Of a DNA stretch of 33,686 bases, positions 1-7,523 are shown piece after piece. The position numbers and the translations under genes were made by a program. Within the stretch, counting starts at the first letter, position 1; each line of letters starts with the position of its first letter. The DNA is from CAYJXJ01 sp964374095 (GTDB lineage Bacteria; Elusimicrobiota; Elusimicrobia; UBA1565; UBA9628): positions 1-33,686 of the forward strand of contig CAYJXJ010000031.1 of the NCBI GenBank assembly GCA_964374095.1. The letters are read 5' to 3'. The notes under the pieces are model-generated. The model did not search any database. It saw only the letters and a program-made list of their open reading frames with translations, and was not told the origin of the DNA.

Positions 1-65
1 CACGACCTCAACCGGTGCCATGCTTGTAGACTTCCACACTAATTGCAGAAGAACCGGAAATAAAG

Positions 66-704
66 GTGACGGTCACCAATCAAGACCCGGAAAAGTGCGA
101 AATCACCATGGCGCAAACCGGAAGTACGCTGCGCCTTGAAGCCAAAAGCAAGTCCAAGCCGTTCTGGAGGTCCGGCTGCAGGGCTGGATTTCAGGTCCAA
201 TCGCCGAAGGGCCTATCCCTGGAGGCTTCCTCTGGAAGCGGAAAGATAGGGGTGACGAATCTGAGTGGCGCCCTCGCCCTCAACACCGGGTCGGGCCATA
301 TCCAACTGCATGATGTGGCGGGTGATATGAAAGCCAGGCTTGGCAGCGGCAGTCTGAAGGGAAGCTCGCGTTCAAAGCAGGCGGAGATCCGGTGCGGCAG
401 CGGGTCCGTGAGCCTCGAGGGTCTTTTGGGCTCCGCCAACGTAAAAGCAGGCAGCGGCCAAGTCAATCTGAGGTGGGCTGAATCGCCCCAGGCCGGAGAG
501 GTGGACATCAAGACGGGAAGCGGAGACATTTTTTTGACCTTCCCCGAAGATGCCAAGCTCCAAACCGACATTTTAACCGGCTCCGGAAAGGTGCGCAATG
601 AAATCGACGAGACTCCCTCAGCCAAGCTGCGTATCTCCGTCAAGGCCGGCTCCGGGAATGTGACAATCGGCAGAAAATCGTCGACGCCGGATCGCGCGCG
701 GTAG
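66..704 (+). CDS. DUF4097-like beta-repeat protein, possibly 5'-truncated
   Basis: The protein of about 212 residues is built from a repeat of roughly 18-22 residues carrying a GSG signature (SGSGKI, NTGSGHI, GSGSLKG, CGSGSVS, AGSGQVN, TGSGDI, TGSGKV, AGSGNVTI). This is the pattern of DUF4097 'putative adhesin' beta-helix proteins. Family members are normally exported or membrane-anchored, but no signal peptide is visible here. The only start codon is a GTG at 66. The frame is open back to a TAG at 27-29 and reads plausibly as protein from about 42, so the true N-terminus may have been lost to a frameshift, or a non-standard start is used. A hairpin and T-run lie about 40 bases after the stop. 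The family assignment is good; the cellular role is unknown. Confidence 0.72.
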   Translation: MTVTNQDPEKCEITMAQTGSTLRLEAKSKSKPFWRSGCRAGFQVQSPKGLSLEASSGSGKIGVTNLSGALALNTGSGHIQLHDVAGDMKARLGSGSLKGSSRSKQAEIRCGSGSVSLEGLLGSANVKAGSGQVNLRWAESPQAGEVDIKTGSGDIFLTFPEDAKLQTDILTGSGKVRNEIDETPSAKLRISVKAGSGNVTIGRKSSTPDRAR

Positions 705-726
705 AACCGACGTATTCGGGGCGCCC

Positions 727-755
727 CCTGCCCTTCCAGTTATTGGAGGCGCAGG
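727..755. repeat. 29-bp dispersed hairpin, copy 1
   Basis: The 29-base sequence has arms CCTGCCCTTCCA and TGGAGGCGCAGG around a GTTAT loop. It matches the reverse complement of 29909-29937 at 27 of 29 positions. Fifteen of its bases (730-744) are also found exactly, in reverse complement, at 20501-20515. It is intergenic. It is probably a mobile or REP-type palindrome rather than a gene-specific terminator. Confidence 0.7.
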
Positions 756-777
756 TACGGGTACGCCAATAGTTTTT
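741..777 (+). terminator. Possible intrinsic terminator after the DUF4097 gene
   Basis: TATT..GGCG (741-751, with a 3-nt bulge) can pair with CGCCAATA (764-771), followed by TTTTT at 773-777. The stem overlaps the dispersed hairpin at 727-755, so the two folds compete. Its position downstream of the DUF4097 stop fits a terminator. Confidence 0.4.
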
Positions 778-787
778 AGGGGGTTTA

Positions 788-820
788 CCCGCGGTTACCT
801 CCACCGGTGGAGGTAGCGGG
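788..820. repeat. CCTCCACCGGTGGAGG palindrome, copy 1
   Basis: Positions 796-815 form a perfect 20-bp palindrome (arm TACCTCCACC). It is flanked by CCCGC (788-792 region) and GCGGG, which extend the stem. A near-identical element lies at 4463-4482 and a diverged one at 23950-23967. The rest of 705-1019 holds no convincing gene. It carries the terminator-like hairpin and a 9-bp inverted repeat, GCCTCCGCG (934-942) with CGCGGAGGC (985-993), upstream of the tRNA. Confidence 0.7.
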
Positions 821-1005
821 AGAAAGACCCGAGTCGGATCCAGACGGGTTGGATCGACGGTCGCCATCCCTGGCTTTTAACGGATGAGCCCACGGGGCGT
901 GGATAACCCTCCGACGGTTAACGGCACGGCCATGCCTCCGCGCTGCCTACAACGGGTTGGCGCACCCCAGGCACGGTGGATAACCGCGGAGGCTCCCAAG
1001 TTTCG

Positions 1006-1011
1006 TAGAAT
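1006..1011 (+). promoter_or_regulatory. Probable -10 box of tRNA-Leu
   Basis: TAGAAT ends 8 nt before the first base of the tRNA. The same hexamer lies just upstream of several protein genes in the window. No good -35 hexamer is visible. Confidence 0.5.
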
Positions 1012-1019
1012 GGGAGCGC

Positions 1020-1103
1020 GCCGGCGTGGCGGAACTGGCAGACGCGCACGACTCAAAATCGTGTGGCTTAACGGCCGTGTGGGTTCGATCCCCTCCGCCG
1101 GCA
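1020..1103 (+). tRNA. tRNA-Leu (anticodon CAA)
   Basis: This is a class II tRNA of 84 nt. The acceptor GCCGGCG pairs with CGCCGGC, and the discriminator is A. The anticodon stem is CACGA/TCGTG around loop CTCAAAA, giving CAA, which reads UUG leucine codons. The long variable arm (TGGCTTAACGGCCGT) is typical of tRNA-Leu. The T loop is TTCGATC; the T stem has one apparent T-T mismatch. The 3' CCA is not encoded. Confidence 0.95.
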
Positions 1104-1113
1104 CGCTCGATCC

Positions 1114-1728
1114 ATGACCTTTCTGGCGGCTCTCGCCCTGCTGATGATCCCCCCCGCGGCCGCCGGGCCGTGTCCGGGCGGCGGGGAGTTGGAATTCACC
1201 GGCCACCCCTTCTTTCCCTCTTCCTGTCCCCCCGAGGCCGCGGTCCCCGCCCCGCCGGAGAGCCACGCCCCCAAGCCGGATAAGAAGTCGGCTGACCTCT
1301 CCCCTTTCCTTGGACGCTGGACGGGCATCGTCAACTTCGCCAATCAGCGCTACGAGGCGGCCTGGGAGCTCTCCCGTCCGGCCAAGGGCAAGGGCACCAC
1401 GGCCCGCGCGGCGATCATGAACTACCGCACCCACGCGCGCCACGCCTTGTCGGCGTCGCTCAAGCCCGCTCTGTTCGGGTCATCCTGGAATGCCGAAGTC
1501 CGTCTCGACGGCGGCGCCTCCAAGCCTCTCAAGGGGGAGTTGCGTTTGGCCCCGTCGTCGGAAGCCCCCTTCGAGCGCGAGGCCTGGCTTTCCTACAAAG
1601 GGCGGGACGGCTGGCACCGCCTCGCCTGGCGCTTGGTCTCTCCCGACTCCCTCTCTTTCCGCTATCAGGACCTCAGCGACGGGCTGGGGCGCGAAGGCGC
1701 GGGCGAGCTCGCCCGTGTCCGCCCCTAG
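1114..1728 (+). CDS. Secreted hypothetical protein with a lipocalin-like motif
   Basis: The 204-residue protein starts with a signal peptide (MTFLAALALLMIPPAAAG, residues 1-18), so it is probably periplasmic or secreted. A proline-rich linker follows to about residue 60. A beta-rich domain then opens with SPFLGRWTGIVNF. That opening resembles the FxGxW start of lipocalin-like and similar beta-barrel domains, but I cannot name a family. It begins 10 bases after tRNA-Leu and may share its transcript. It converges on the deacetylase gene, whose stop codon is immediately adjacent (stops at 1728 and 1729). Confidence 0.7.
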   Translation: MTFLAALALLMIPPAAAGPCPGGGELEFTGHPFFPSSCPPEAAVPAPPESHAPKPDKKSADLSPFLGRWTGIVNFANQRYEAAWELSRPAKGKGTTARAAIMNYRTHARHALSASLKPALFGSSWNAEVRLDGGASKPLKGELRLAPSSEAPFEREAWLSYKGRDGWHRLAWRLVSPDSLSFRYQDLSDGLGREGAGELARVRP

Positions 1729-2568
1729 TCACTCGGCGAGGGCCGAGGCGTGGACGAACTCGATCCCCTGGGCCTGAAGCTTGGGGACCTCCTCCACGAG
1801 GCACTCGTAGGTGCCGTGGAAGTAGTGGTGGCCGATGGCGATGGCCCAACCGCGGCGGCGCGCCAGCGCCGCCGCCCGCCTCAGCATGCTGATGCAGAAG
1901 GATTTGTCGTGCCGTTTTGCTTCATCAAGGAACACGTCGTTAGCCGCGGCCTTAAGCCCCGCCCTGCGAGCCTCCTCGGCGGCCACGCTTTTCGCCGACA
2001 CCTTGCTGTCCAAGAAATAGAGCCCCCGCCCCCGCATCAGCTTCATGAAGGCGGCCATGAGCGGCCGGTTGCGCGTGGCCTTGTAGGAGCGGTGGTTGTT
2101 CAATCCCACCGGGTTCTTCACCTGGCGGAGGGACTTCTCCAGAAGGGCCTTCACCTTTTCCAGGTCCTGGTCATCAAAACGGTCGGACGGCAGTTTTAGA
2201 TCGAGGAAAGGATCGAAGGGGAAATGCAGGATCAGTTCCTTATCGGCGTTAATCGTCGCCTCGGCCGCTTGCCGCGTCCGAGGCGACTCAGGCATGACCG
2301 CGAACGTGATGGGCCAGGGAATCTCCATCCACTTGACGTCCGGGACATTCTTCGGATAGGTGAGTCCGAAATCGTCGATGACCACGGCAAGGCGCGGCCG
2401 GGCGCCGGCAGACGCCCGGTCCTTACGCCCATCAGGAATTGCCTTGGGCGTGATGGGCTGGCTCTCGCCCGCCGCCGCCAGCCCCGCGACGAGCAGCAGG
2501 ACGAGTTTTACTCCCAGCCCTGGGAGTAAAACTCGAAACGGCCGGCCGCCGATGTCCGATGAAGTCAT
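1729..2568 (-). CDS. Divergent polysaccharide deacetylase family protein
   Basis: The 279-residue protein has an N-terminal signal peptide (about residues 12-35). A domain follows with RLAVVIDDFGLTY, PITFAVMPESPRTRQ, ELILHFPFDP, VGLNNHRSYKATRNRPLM, YFLDSKVSAKSVA and AIAIGHHY. These are the conserved blocks of the divergent polysaccharide deacetylase (YibQ/DUF610) family, thought to act on an envelope carbohydrate. The LNNHRS block stands where the family usually has a GVNNHMGS-type motif. The ATG at 2566-2568 forms an ATGA overlap with the stop of the upstream permease, so translation is coupled. The signal-peptide core is encoded by a 34-base palindromic repeat (2502-2535). Substrate unknown. 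Confidence 0.88.
   Translation of the reverse strand: MTSSDIGGRPFRVLLPGLGVKLVLLLVAGLAAAGESQPITPKAIPDGRKDRASAGARPRLAVVIDDFGLTYPKNVPDVKWMEIPWPITFAVMPESPRTRQAAEATINADKELILHFPFDPFLDLKLPSDRFDDQDLEKVKALLEKSLRQVKNPVGLNNHRSYKATRNRPLMAAFMKLMRGRGLYFLDSKVSAKSVAAEEARRAGLKAAANDVFLDEAKRHDKSFCISMLRRAAALARRRGWAIAIGHHYFHGTYECLVEEVPKLQAQGIEFVHASALAE
2502..2535. repeat. Dispersed palindrome inside a signal-peptide coding region
   Basis: The arm CGAGTTTTACTCCCAG (2502-2517), a CC spacer and a perfectly complementary arm (2520-2535) make a 16-bp stem. The core TTTACTCCCAG...CTGGGAGTAAA is shared with the 34-bp palindrome at 20441-20474, which is intergenic. Here it is translated on the minus strand as RVLLPGLGVKL, part of the hydrophobic core of the deacetylase signal peptide. 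Confidence 0.85.
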
Positions 2569-4238
2569 GAACCTTCGTAGCTCTCCAACGTCCGACGCCC
2601 CAGCAGCCACGGGACCGCCACGGCCCCCAAATTGAGGATCAAAAGGGCGCCCGCGCAAAGCCCCGCGATCCGCCAATCCCACCCCGGGCCGCCCATGCGG
2701 GATTTGAAGTGCATCTGCACGGGCCAGGAAAGGACCATCACGGTCACGCCGACATAGCCCAAGGACGAGGCCATGTAGACGAAGCCCCCCAAAGACGACT
2801 CGATCTGGTGGATGTTCTCGACCGTGAACATCGGGAAGTGCGCCCCGAAGCCGATGCCCATGGCGGTGATCACCCAGGTCATCAGCAGGAGGCTGCCGAG
2901 GGATAACCCCGAAGTGAAGGCGTCGGCGTCGAGCATGGCGTTGGTCAAGGAACCGAGGACCAAGGCCACCGCCGTCATGGGAATCAAGAAGAAGATGAAT
3001 TTTTGGCGCATCACCGTGGCGGTCTCAAGCGGGGCGGAGCGGACCACCCACCAACTGCGGCCCTCGAGGCTGATCGCCGGATAGGTGAAGCGCAGGCCCA
3101 GAGCCGCGATCACGAAGCCCGCCACCGCGATATTGAGAAAGCACAGCAGGGAACGGATATCCTGATTATCGAGCGGCAGACGCCTGATGCTGTAGACGTA
3201 GATGAAGATGAGGCCGAGGATGAGGAGGATCTGCGACCAGTGCTTGACGTCACGGAAGAACCCCTTGCGCTCCTTCCAGAGGAGGACTCCCAGGCCCGGA
3301 TCGCAACCTAGGACCCGTGCGATCCGGGCCTCCGGCAGGGGGCCCAACGGCAGCGGGACGCGCTTGAGCGCCGCCTCCTGCGCCCCGCTGTAGCCCGTGA
3401 AGTAAAGCTTTCCGGCCAGAGCCACGAGGCCGGCGTACACCACGGCGGCGGCCGCCCATAGGGCGGCGGCCGCGGTCCAAAACGCCGTTAACCTTCCGTA
3501 AGCGGCGGATTTGAGCCCCTTCGTTATCCACCAAGAAGGCAGCCACGGCGCCGTCGGCGCCTGCAGGAACTTAAGGTAGTCGGCGACCACGTGCAGGGCG
3601 TCGGGCCGTATCAGCCGCTCGGGCTCGGCGAAGCGGATCAAGGCGTAAACCAGCGTTAGGGAGAACGTCGACAAGACATAGACCACGTCGCGGGTCCTTG
3701 AGGAGGGCCACAGGTAGAGGATCACGAGCGTCGCGCCGATGCCCAGGCTCGCGGCCAGCGCCAGGAAGGGCGGCAGAAGCAGGGCGAACGCCCCGTAGAA
3801 ACCCGGCCCGTAGCCGCCGACCCGTTCCAAGGCCGCGACGAAGGGGACCAGCACCAGCCCGATCATCCACGAGGAGAAAAAGAGGCTCTCCAGGGACTTC
3901 TCGCCGAAAACCGTCCGCACCGGCACGGGAGATTTCATGAGGAACTTGAGGTCGAAGGAGTAGTACAGGGTGCTCAGCGAGGTGAGCAACGCCGAGACCC
4001 CGACCATCGAGAACGTCGTCAGCAGCATCATGGCCGCGAGCTTCCAGATGAGCAAGGGACCGATGAGTTCGACGCCGTGGAGGTAGGCGAGGAGCCGCAG
4101 GAATCCGGCATAGAGCCCGTAGAGCAGGCCCAGGCCCGCCCCCACGAACATCAGGTTGCGGACCTTCTCCCACCGGGTGAGCCGGGTCGCGGCGTTGACC
4201 AGGGACCGGGCTTTGCGCCACAGGAGCAGGCGCAGCAT
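2565..4238 (-). CDS. Large ABC exporter permease subunit
   Basis: The 557-residue integral membrane protein has about a dozen hydrophobic segments (for example residues 29-55, 62-90, 122-140, 150-185, 330-350, 365-385, 410-430, 445-465, 485-510 and 525-545). The size, the early LTRWEKVRNL stretch and the central WKERKGFFRDVKHW region resemble the large permeases of ABC-2-type exporters that pair with a single CcmA-type ATPase. The likely partner is the ATPase at 4617-5369 on the same strand. A weak ribosome site suggests coupling to the small upstream ORF at 4261-4362. The downstream deacetylase overlaps by 4 nt. The exported substrate is unknown; an envelope glycan or lipid would suit the neighbour. 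Confidence 0.8.
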   Translation of the reverse strand: MLRLLLWRKARSLVNAATRLTRWEKVRNLMFVGAGLGLLYGLYAGFLRLLAYLHGVELIGPLLIWKLAAMMLLTTFSMVGVSALLTSLSTLYYSFDLKFLMKSPVPVRTVFGEKSLESLFFSSWMIGLVLVPFVAALERVGGYGPGFYGAFALLLPPFLALAASLGIGATLVILYLWPSSRTRDVVYVLSTFSLTLVYALIRFAEPERLIRPDALHVVADYLKFLQAPTAPWLPSWWITKGLKSAAYGRLTAFWTAAAALWAAAAVVYAGLVALAGKLYFTGYSGAQEAALKRVPLPLGPLPEARIARVLGCDPGLGVLLWKERKGFFRDVKHWSQILLILGLIFIYVYSIRRLPLDNQDIRSLLCFLNIAVAGFVIAALGLRFTYPAISLEGRSWWVVRSAPLETATVMRQKFIFFLIPMTAVALVLGSLTNAMLDADAFTSGLSLGSLLLMTWVITAMGIGFGAHFPMFTVENIHQIESSLGGFVYMASSLGYVGVTVMVLSWPVQMHFKSRMGGPGWDWRIAGLCAGALLILNLGAVAVPWLLGRRTLESYEGS

Positions 4239-4260
4239 CAGGGCCCGACGTCGGCCGGCT

Positions 4261-4362
4261 TCAACGGGCGGGCCGGAAGCCGAGGGCCCGCGCCGGCGCC
4301 GCCGGAACCAGGGCCGAGATCAAAGCCAAAGCTCCGCCCATCGATCGAAAAATCATAGGCAT
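4261..4362 (-). CDS. Small secreted or leader peptide upstream of the ABC permease
   Basis: The 33-codon ORF has a good ribosome-binding stretch (GAGAGCGAGG) just before its ATG. Its hydrophobic core (GGALALISALVPAAPARA) looks like a signal peptide. It starts about 29 nt after the predicted transcription start and ends 22 nt before the permease ATG, which itself lacks a convincing ribosome site. It could be a translational leader for the permease or a tiny exported peptide. No homologue is recognised. Confidence 0.45.
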   Translation of the reverse strand: MPMIFRSMGGALALISALVPAAPARALGFRPAR

Positions 4363-4397
4363 AGCCTCGCTCTCTTCATCCGATTGAATTCACCAAG

Positions 4398-4426
4398 AGT
4401 ATAACCCCCTGCCCAGATGCCGTCAA
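4398..4426 (-). promoter_or_regulatory. Sigma70-type promoter of the permease operon
   Basis: Read on the minus strand, the -35 box TTGACG (4426-4421), a 17-nt spacer and the -10 box TATACT (4403-4398) predict a start near 4391. This separates the permease/deacetylase unit from the ATPase operon upstream. Confidence 0.8.
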
Positions 4427-4462
4427 TCGTCCGCGGGTCCAAAGACGGTGCCGGCAGATGAC

Positions 4463-4482
4463 TGCCTCCACCGGTGGAGGCA
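4463..4482. repeat. CCTCCACCGGTGGAGG palindrome, copy 2
   Basis: This is a perfect 20-bp palindrome with arm TGCCTCCACC. It differs from the 796-815 copy only in one symmetric base pair, and both are followed by GCGG. It lies in the 378-base gap between the ABC ATPase stop and the permease. Confidence 0.75.
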
Positions 4483-4546
4483 GCGGCTCGAAAGAATAGA
4501 CCTTCACCATCCGCGTCCGGCTGGAGTCGTTTGCGGGAGTTGGCGG

Positions 4547-4564
4547 ACTCCGCCCGGGCGGAGT
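4547..4564. repeat. 18-bp GC-rich palindrome
   Basis: The perfect palindrome ACTCCGCCC/GGGCGGAGT lies 53 bases downstream (minus strand) of the ABC ATPase stop. It has no T-run. It may end or protect the upstream operon mRNA. Confidence 0.5.
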
Positions 4565-4616
4565 TCTACAGGCATGGCCCCTCAGGCCAGCGGATCTTCG
4601 GTCAGAAATCCTTCGA

Positions 4617-5369
4617 TCAGAAATTCTTTAGCAGGGCGCCGTACTCATGCCCGCCGGTCAGGCTCAGGAAAAGGTCCTCCAGGTTGGAATCCTCGCGGCG
4701 CGACCGCTCCCGGAGCTCCGGGATGGTGCCCAGGGCCGTGAGCGCGCCCCCGTTCATGATCCCGACGCGATGGCAGAGCCGCTCGGCGATCTCGAGGATA
4801 TGGGTGCACATGAAAATCGTCGTCCCGCGCTTGGCGAGGGTCTGAAAGATCTCCTTGGCCATGCGCGCGCTCTTGGGGTCGAGCCCCACCATCGGCTCGT
4901 CCAACAGCAGGACGGGAGGGTTGTGCAGGAGGATGCCCGCGATCACCAGCTTTTGGCGCATCCCATGGGAATAGCCTTCGACCATCTCCCCGCCGAAACC
5001 GGCCAGCTCGAACATCTCCAGGAGCTCCGGGATGCGCCGTCGGGAATACTCCCACGGCACGCCATAAAGCTCCCCGATGAAGCGCAGGTACTCCCCGCCG
5101 GTGAGTTTGGGATAGACGAAGGGCTCGTCCGGCACCAACCCCATGCGCCGCTTGGCCTCCAGAGTCTGCCGCGCGACATCGTACCCGGCCACCTCGATGC
5201 GGCCCTCGGTCGGCTTGAGCAGGCCGCAGATCAACTTGACCGTAGTGGTCTTTCCGGCCCCGTTGGGGCCGAGAAAACCGAAAATCTCGCCCGGGGGTAT
5301 GTCGAGGTTCAGGCCGTTGACCGCGGTGAGGGAACCGAAGCGCTTGACGAGACCGGATAGGCGGATCAA
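4617..5369 (-). CDS. ABC transporter ATP-binding protein
   Basis: The 250-residue CcmA-type ATPase has Walker A GPNGAGKTTT (about residue 37), a diverged signature YSHGMRQK, Walker B VLLLDEPMVGLDP and the H-loop THILEIAE. These show a complete nucleotide-binding domain that energises an exporter from the cytoplasm. The start is a TTG at 5369-5367 overlapping the kinase stop as TTGA; any longer reading frame would run through the kinase gene. The best partner is the permease at 2565-4238. Between them lie 378 bases with a separate promoter, so the two are not obviously on one transcript. Confidence 0.92.
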   Translation of the reverse strand: MIRLSGLVKRFGSLTAVNGLNLDIPPGEIFGFLGPNGAGKTTTVKLICGLLKPTEGRIEVAGYDVARQTLEAKRRMGLVPDEPFVYPKLTGGEYLRFIGELYGVPWEYSRRRIPELLEMFELAGFGGEMVEGYSHGMRQKLVIAGILLHNPPVLLLDEPMVGLDPKSARMAKEIFQTLAKRGTTIFMCTHILEIAERLCHRVGIMNGGALTALGTIPELRERSRREDSNLEDLFLSLTGGHEYGALLKNF

Positions 5370-6364
5370 GGGCCTACGGGGGTCGCGGAACCGTTGGGCG
5401 ACACTTGCAGGAGGGAGAGGAAATCCCCGAAGCGCCGGTCCAGGGCCGGGCGGTCCAGCACCTCCATGGCGCGCGTGCCGAATTCGGAGATTTTGAAGGA
5501 AGCGGCCGTGGTCCCGTAGAGGAGGGCTCTCTTCAAAGCCTCGACGGACAGCGATCGGCCGCTGGACGCGAGAGTGCCCATGAAGGCCCCGGCGAAGGTG
5601 TCGCCCGCGCCCGTCGGGTCCTTGACCTCTTCGACCGGATAGGCCGGGAAGGCGTAGCAGCGGTCCCGGACGCGCATGAGCGCCCCATGCTCCCCCTTCT
5701 TGACCACCACGATTTTGGGCCCCCACCGCTGAATCTCCGCCGCGGCCCCCATGACATCGGAGCGCCGGGAGAGGCGGCGCGCCTCGGCGTCGTTGACGAA
5801 GAAGATGTGCGCCCGGCTCAGCAGCTCCTTCAGGGCCGGTTTCTTGGAACTGATCCAAAAATTCATGGTGTCGCAGGCCACCACATGCGGGCCGTGCATC
5901 TGGGCCAAGACCTCGGCCTGCAATTCAGGATCAATATTGGCGAGAAACACCACCGGCGCGCGGCGTTGGGCCGGCGTGAGATCCGGGCGGAAAGTCTCAA
6001 AAACATTGAGCTGGGTCTCCACTGTTTTGGCGTCCGAAGTATCCCGTCCGTATTTCCCCACCCACCGGAAGGTCCGGCCGGGAACGACCCTCAGTCCGTC
6101 CAAGTTCACGTCGCGTGAACTCAGCATCTCGCGGTAAGAGGCCGGGAAGTCCTCTCCGACGACCCCGACCACCGAGACGGGTGAAAACAGGCGCGCCGCC
6201 AGGGAGAAATACACCGCGGATCCCCCCAAGGCTTCCCGGCTCTCCCCGTGGGGGGTTTTGACGGAGTCCAGGGCGACCGAGCCGACGACAACGATGGAGT
6301 TCTTCACATGGCGCGGGAGCGCATCGTGCCTGACGCGTTTAGGGAAATCCGGAGCGTCAGGCAT
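5366..6364 (-). CDS. PfkB/ribokinase-family sugar kinase
   Basis: The 332-residue kinase shows SIVVVGSVALDSV near the N-terminus, LGGSAVYFSLAAR in the substrate lid region and the PfkB signature DPTGAGDTFAGAFMG near residue 235, with the catalytic Asp and anion hole. It should phosphorylate a sugar, nucleoside or similar small molecule with ATP in the cytosol. The ATG at 6364 has AAGGACC just upstream. It is the fourth gene of the M23-bactofilin-SurA-kinase-ATPase operon. Specificity cannot be read from the sequence; a role in sugar supply for the envelope is only a guess from context. Confidence 0.88.
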   Translation of the reverse strand: MPDAPDFPKRVRHDALPRHVKNSIVVVGSVALDSVKTPHGESREALGGSAVYFSLAARLFSPVSVVGVVGEDFPASYREMLSSRDVNLDGLRVVPGRTFRWVGKYGRDTSDAKTVETQLNVFETFRPDLTPAQRRAPVVFLANIDPELQAEVLAQMHGPHVVACDTMNFWISSKKPALKELLSRAHIFFVNDAEARRLSRRSDVMGAAAEIQRWGPKIVVVKKGEHGALMRVRDRCYAFPAYPVEEVKDPTGAGDTFAGAFMGTLASSGRSLSVEALKRALLYGTTAASFKISEFGTRAMEVLDRPALDRRFGDFLSLLQVSPNGSATPVGP

Positions 6365-6385
6365 GAGGTCCTTAAAATTGGCGTC

Positions 6386-7093
6386 CTAGACCCCGGCCTC
6401 GCGCTGATCGAGATAGGTGCGGATCTCGACCTGGGTGCCGATCTGGCGAAGGAGGAAATTGAGGAGTTCGAGCGCGCGCTGCTGCTGCGCGCGGCTCTCG
6501 AAGGCCGCCCGATTCTTCTCGAATTCCTTCAGCGAGCCCTTATTCTCGCGCGCATAGAGCTCGCGGACCTCATCGGGGGTCAATTTGGCGGCGAAAAAGC
6601 ACATCTGCTTGAGCTTGTTGGTCTTGAGAGTCTTTCGGCGCGATTCCTCGTAACTCTGGTGGGTGTCGTGAAGGAGAGTCCGGACCGCCTGAAAATAGGC
6701 TTCCTCGCTGAAAGAACCGCCCCTTTGGAAGGCCGGGGTGCCTCGGATGTCGCGGGCCAATTCCCCATCGGTGACCAACAAACCCAGTTCGTCGGCCTTC
6801 CGGGAGAGGAGCTCCTCGATGATCATCTCCCGGAGCATCCCGCTCTTGACCTCTTTGACCATGGCGTCGGAAATTTCGCCGCCGCCCTGCTGGCGCAGGA
6901 CGTCGAGGTACTGGTTGACGCGCACAAGGTACTTGGAATAAGGGATCTTGGTGGAACCCACCGAAGCGACGGATTCCGTGAGGTCGTTGCTGGTGAAGAG
7001 GTAGCCGCCCAAGCCGACGAAGATGCCGATGAGGAAAACCGCGATGATGGCGACGAACAGGGGCTTGCGGTAGCGTCGCAGGAAGGAAATCAC
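6386..7093 (-). CDS. Membrane-anchored SurA/PpiD N-domain chaperone-like protein
   Basis: The 235-residue protein has one N-terminal transmembrane anchor (about residues 11-33, LFVAIIAVFLIGIFVGLGGY). A helical domain follows with VGSTKIPYSKYLVRVNQYLD and EMIIEELLSRKADELGLLVTDGELARDIR, the layout of SurA/PpiD N-terminal chaperone domains. No parvulin PPIase domain follows, so it is a short chaperone-only form that probably binds unfolded envelope proteins outside the inner membrane. The start is GTG at 7093, 7 bases after the bactofilin stop. Confidence 0.8.
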   Translation of the reverse strand: MISFLRRYRKPLFVAIIAVFLIGIFVGLGGYLFTSNDLTESVASVGSTKIPYSKYLVRVNQYLDVLRQQGGGEISDAMVKEVKSGMLREMIIEELLSRKADELGLLVTDGELARDIRGTPAFQRGGSFSEEAYFQAVRTLLHDTHQSYEESRRKTLKTNKLKQMCFFAAKLTPDEVRELYARENKGSLKEFEKNRAAFESRAQQQRALELLNFLLRQIGTQVEIRTYLDQREAGV

Positions 7094-7100
7094 GAGCTGG

Positions 7101-7520
7101 CTAGTTCGAGGAAACCGCCTCCCGTCCCGCGGGCCGGCGCCCGCCCTCGGCCCGCTGCTCGCCGTCCGAGGACATCACGCACTCCCCGTCGAATTTCGCC
7201 CCGTCATCGATGCGCAGGCGCGGGACGCGAATCAGGCCCTTCACGCAGGAATCCTTGAGAAGCTCGACCGAGACCGAGATCGTGACGTCACCCACGACCT
7301 GGCCGGCCACCGAGAGCCGTTCCGCCGAGATGTTGCCCTTGACCTTCCCATTCTGTCCGATCTCCACGCTCGAAGCGTCGACGATGTCGCCTTCGACGGC
7401 TCCTTCGACTCGCAGCGCCCCCTTGACCTGGATATTTCCGTGGAAACGCGCCTCCGCCCCGATCACGGTCAGGCCCTCGCCCGCCGGAGCCCCGGACGCC
7501 CCTCCCTTGCCGTTGAACAT
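7101..7520 (-). CDS. Bactofilin (polymer-forming cytoskeletal protein)
   Basis: The 139-residue protein has a short disordered head, then repeating right-handed beta-helix rungs: TVIGAEARFHGNIQVKGALRVEGAVEGDI, SSVEIGQNGKVKGNISAERLSVAGQVVGDV and VKGLIRVPRLRIDDGAKFDGECVM. This is the bactofilin (DUF583) fold, which self-assembles without nucleotide. It lies 3 bases downstream of an M23 endopeptidase. That pairing is well known in other bacteria, where bactofilins position peptidoglycan hydrolases and control cell shape. The tail is short and polar. Confidence 0.93.
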   Translation of the reverse strand: MFNGKGGASGAPAGEGLTVIGAEARFHGNIQVKGALRVEGAVEGDIVDASSVEIGQNGKVKGNISAERLSVAGQVVGDVTISVSVELLKDSCVKGLIRVPRLRIDDGAKFDGECVMSSDGEQRAEGGRRPAGREAVSSN

Positions 7521-7523
7521 GTC

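Noticed and set aside
4617..5858. ABC ATPase reading frame extended to 413 residues
   Set aside because: The extra N-terminal 160 residues are antisense-like, Arg/Gly/Pro-rich and overlap the well-supported kinase gene; the TTG in a TTGA overlap is a better start.
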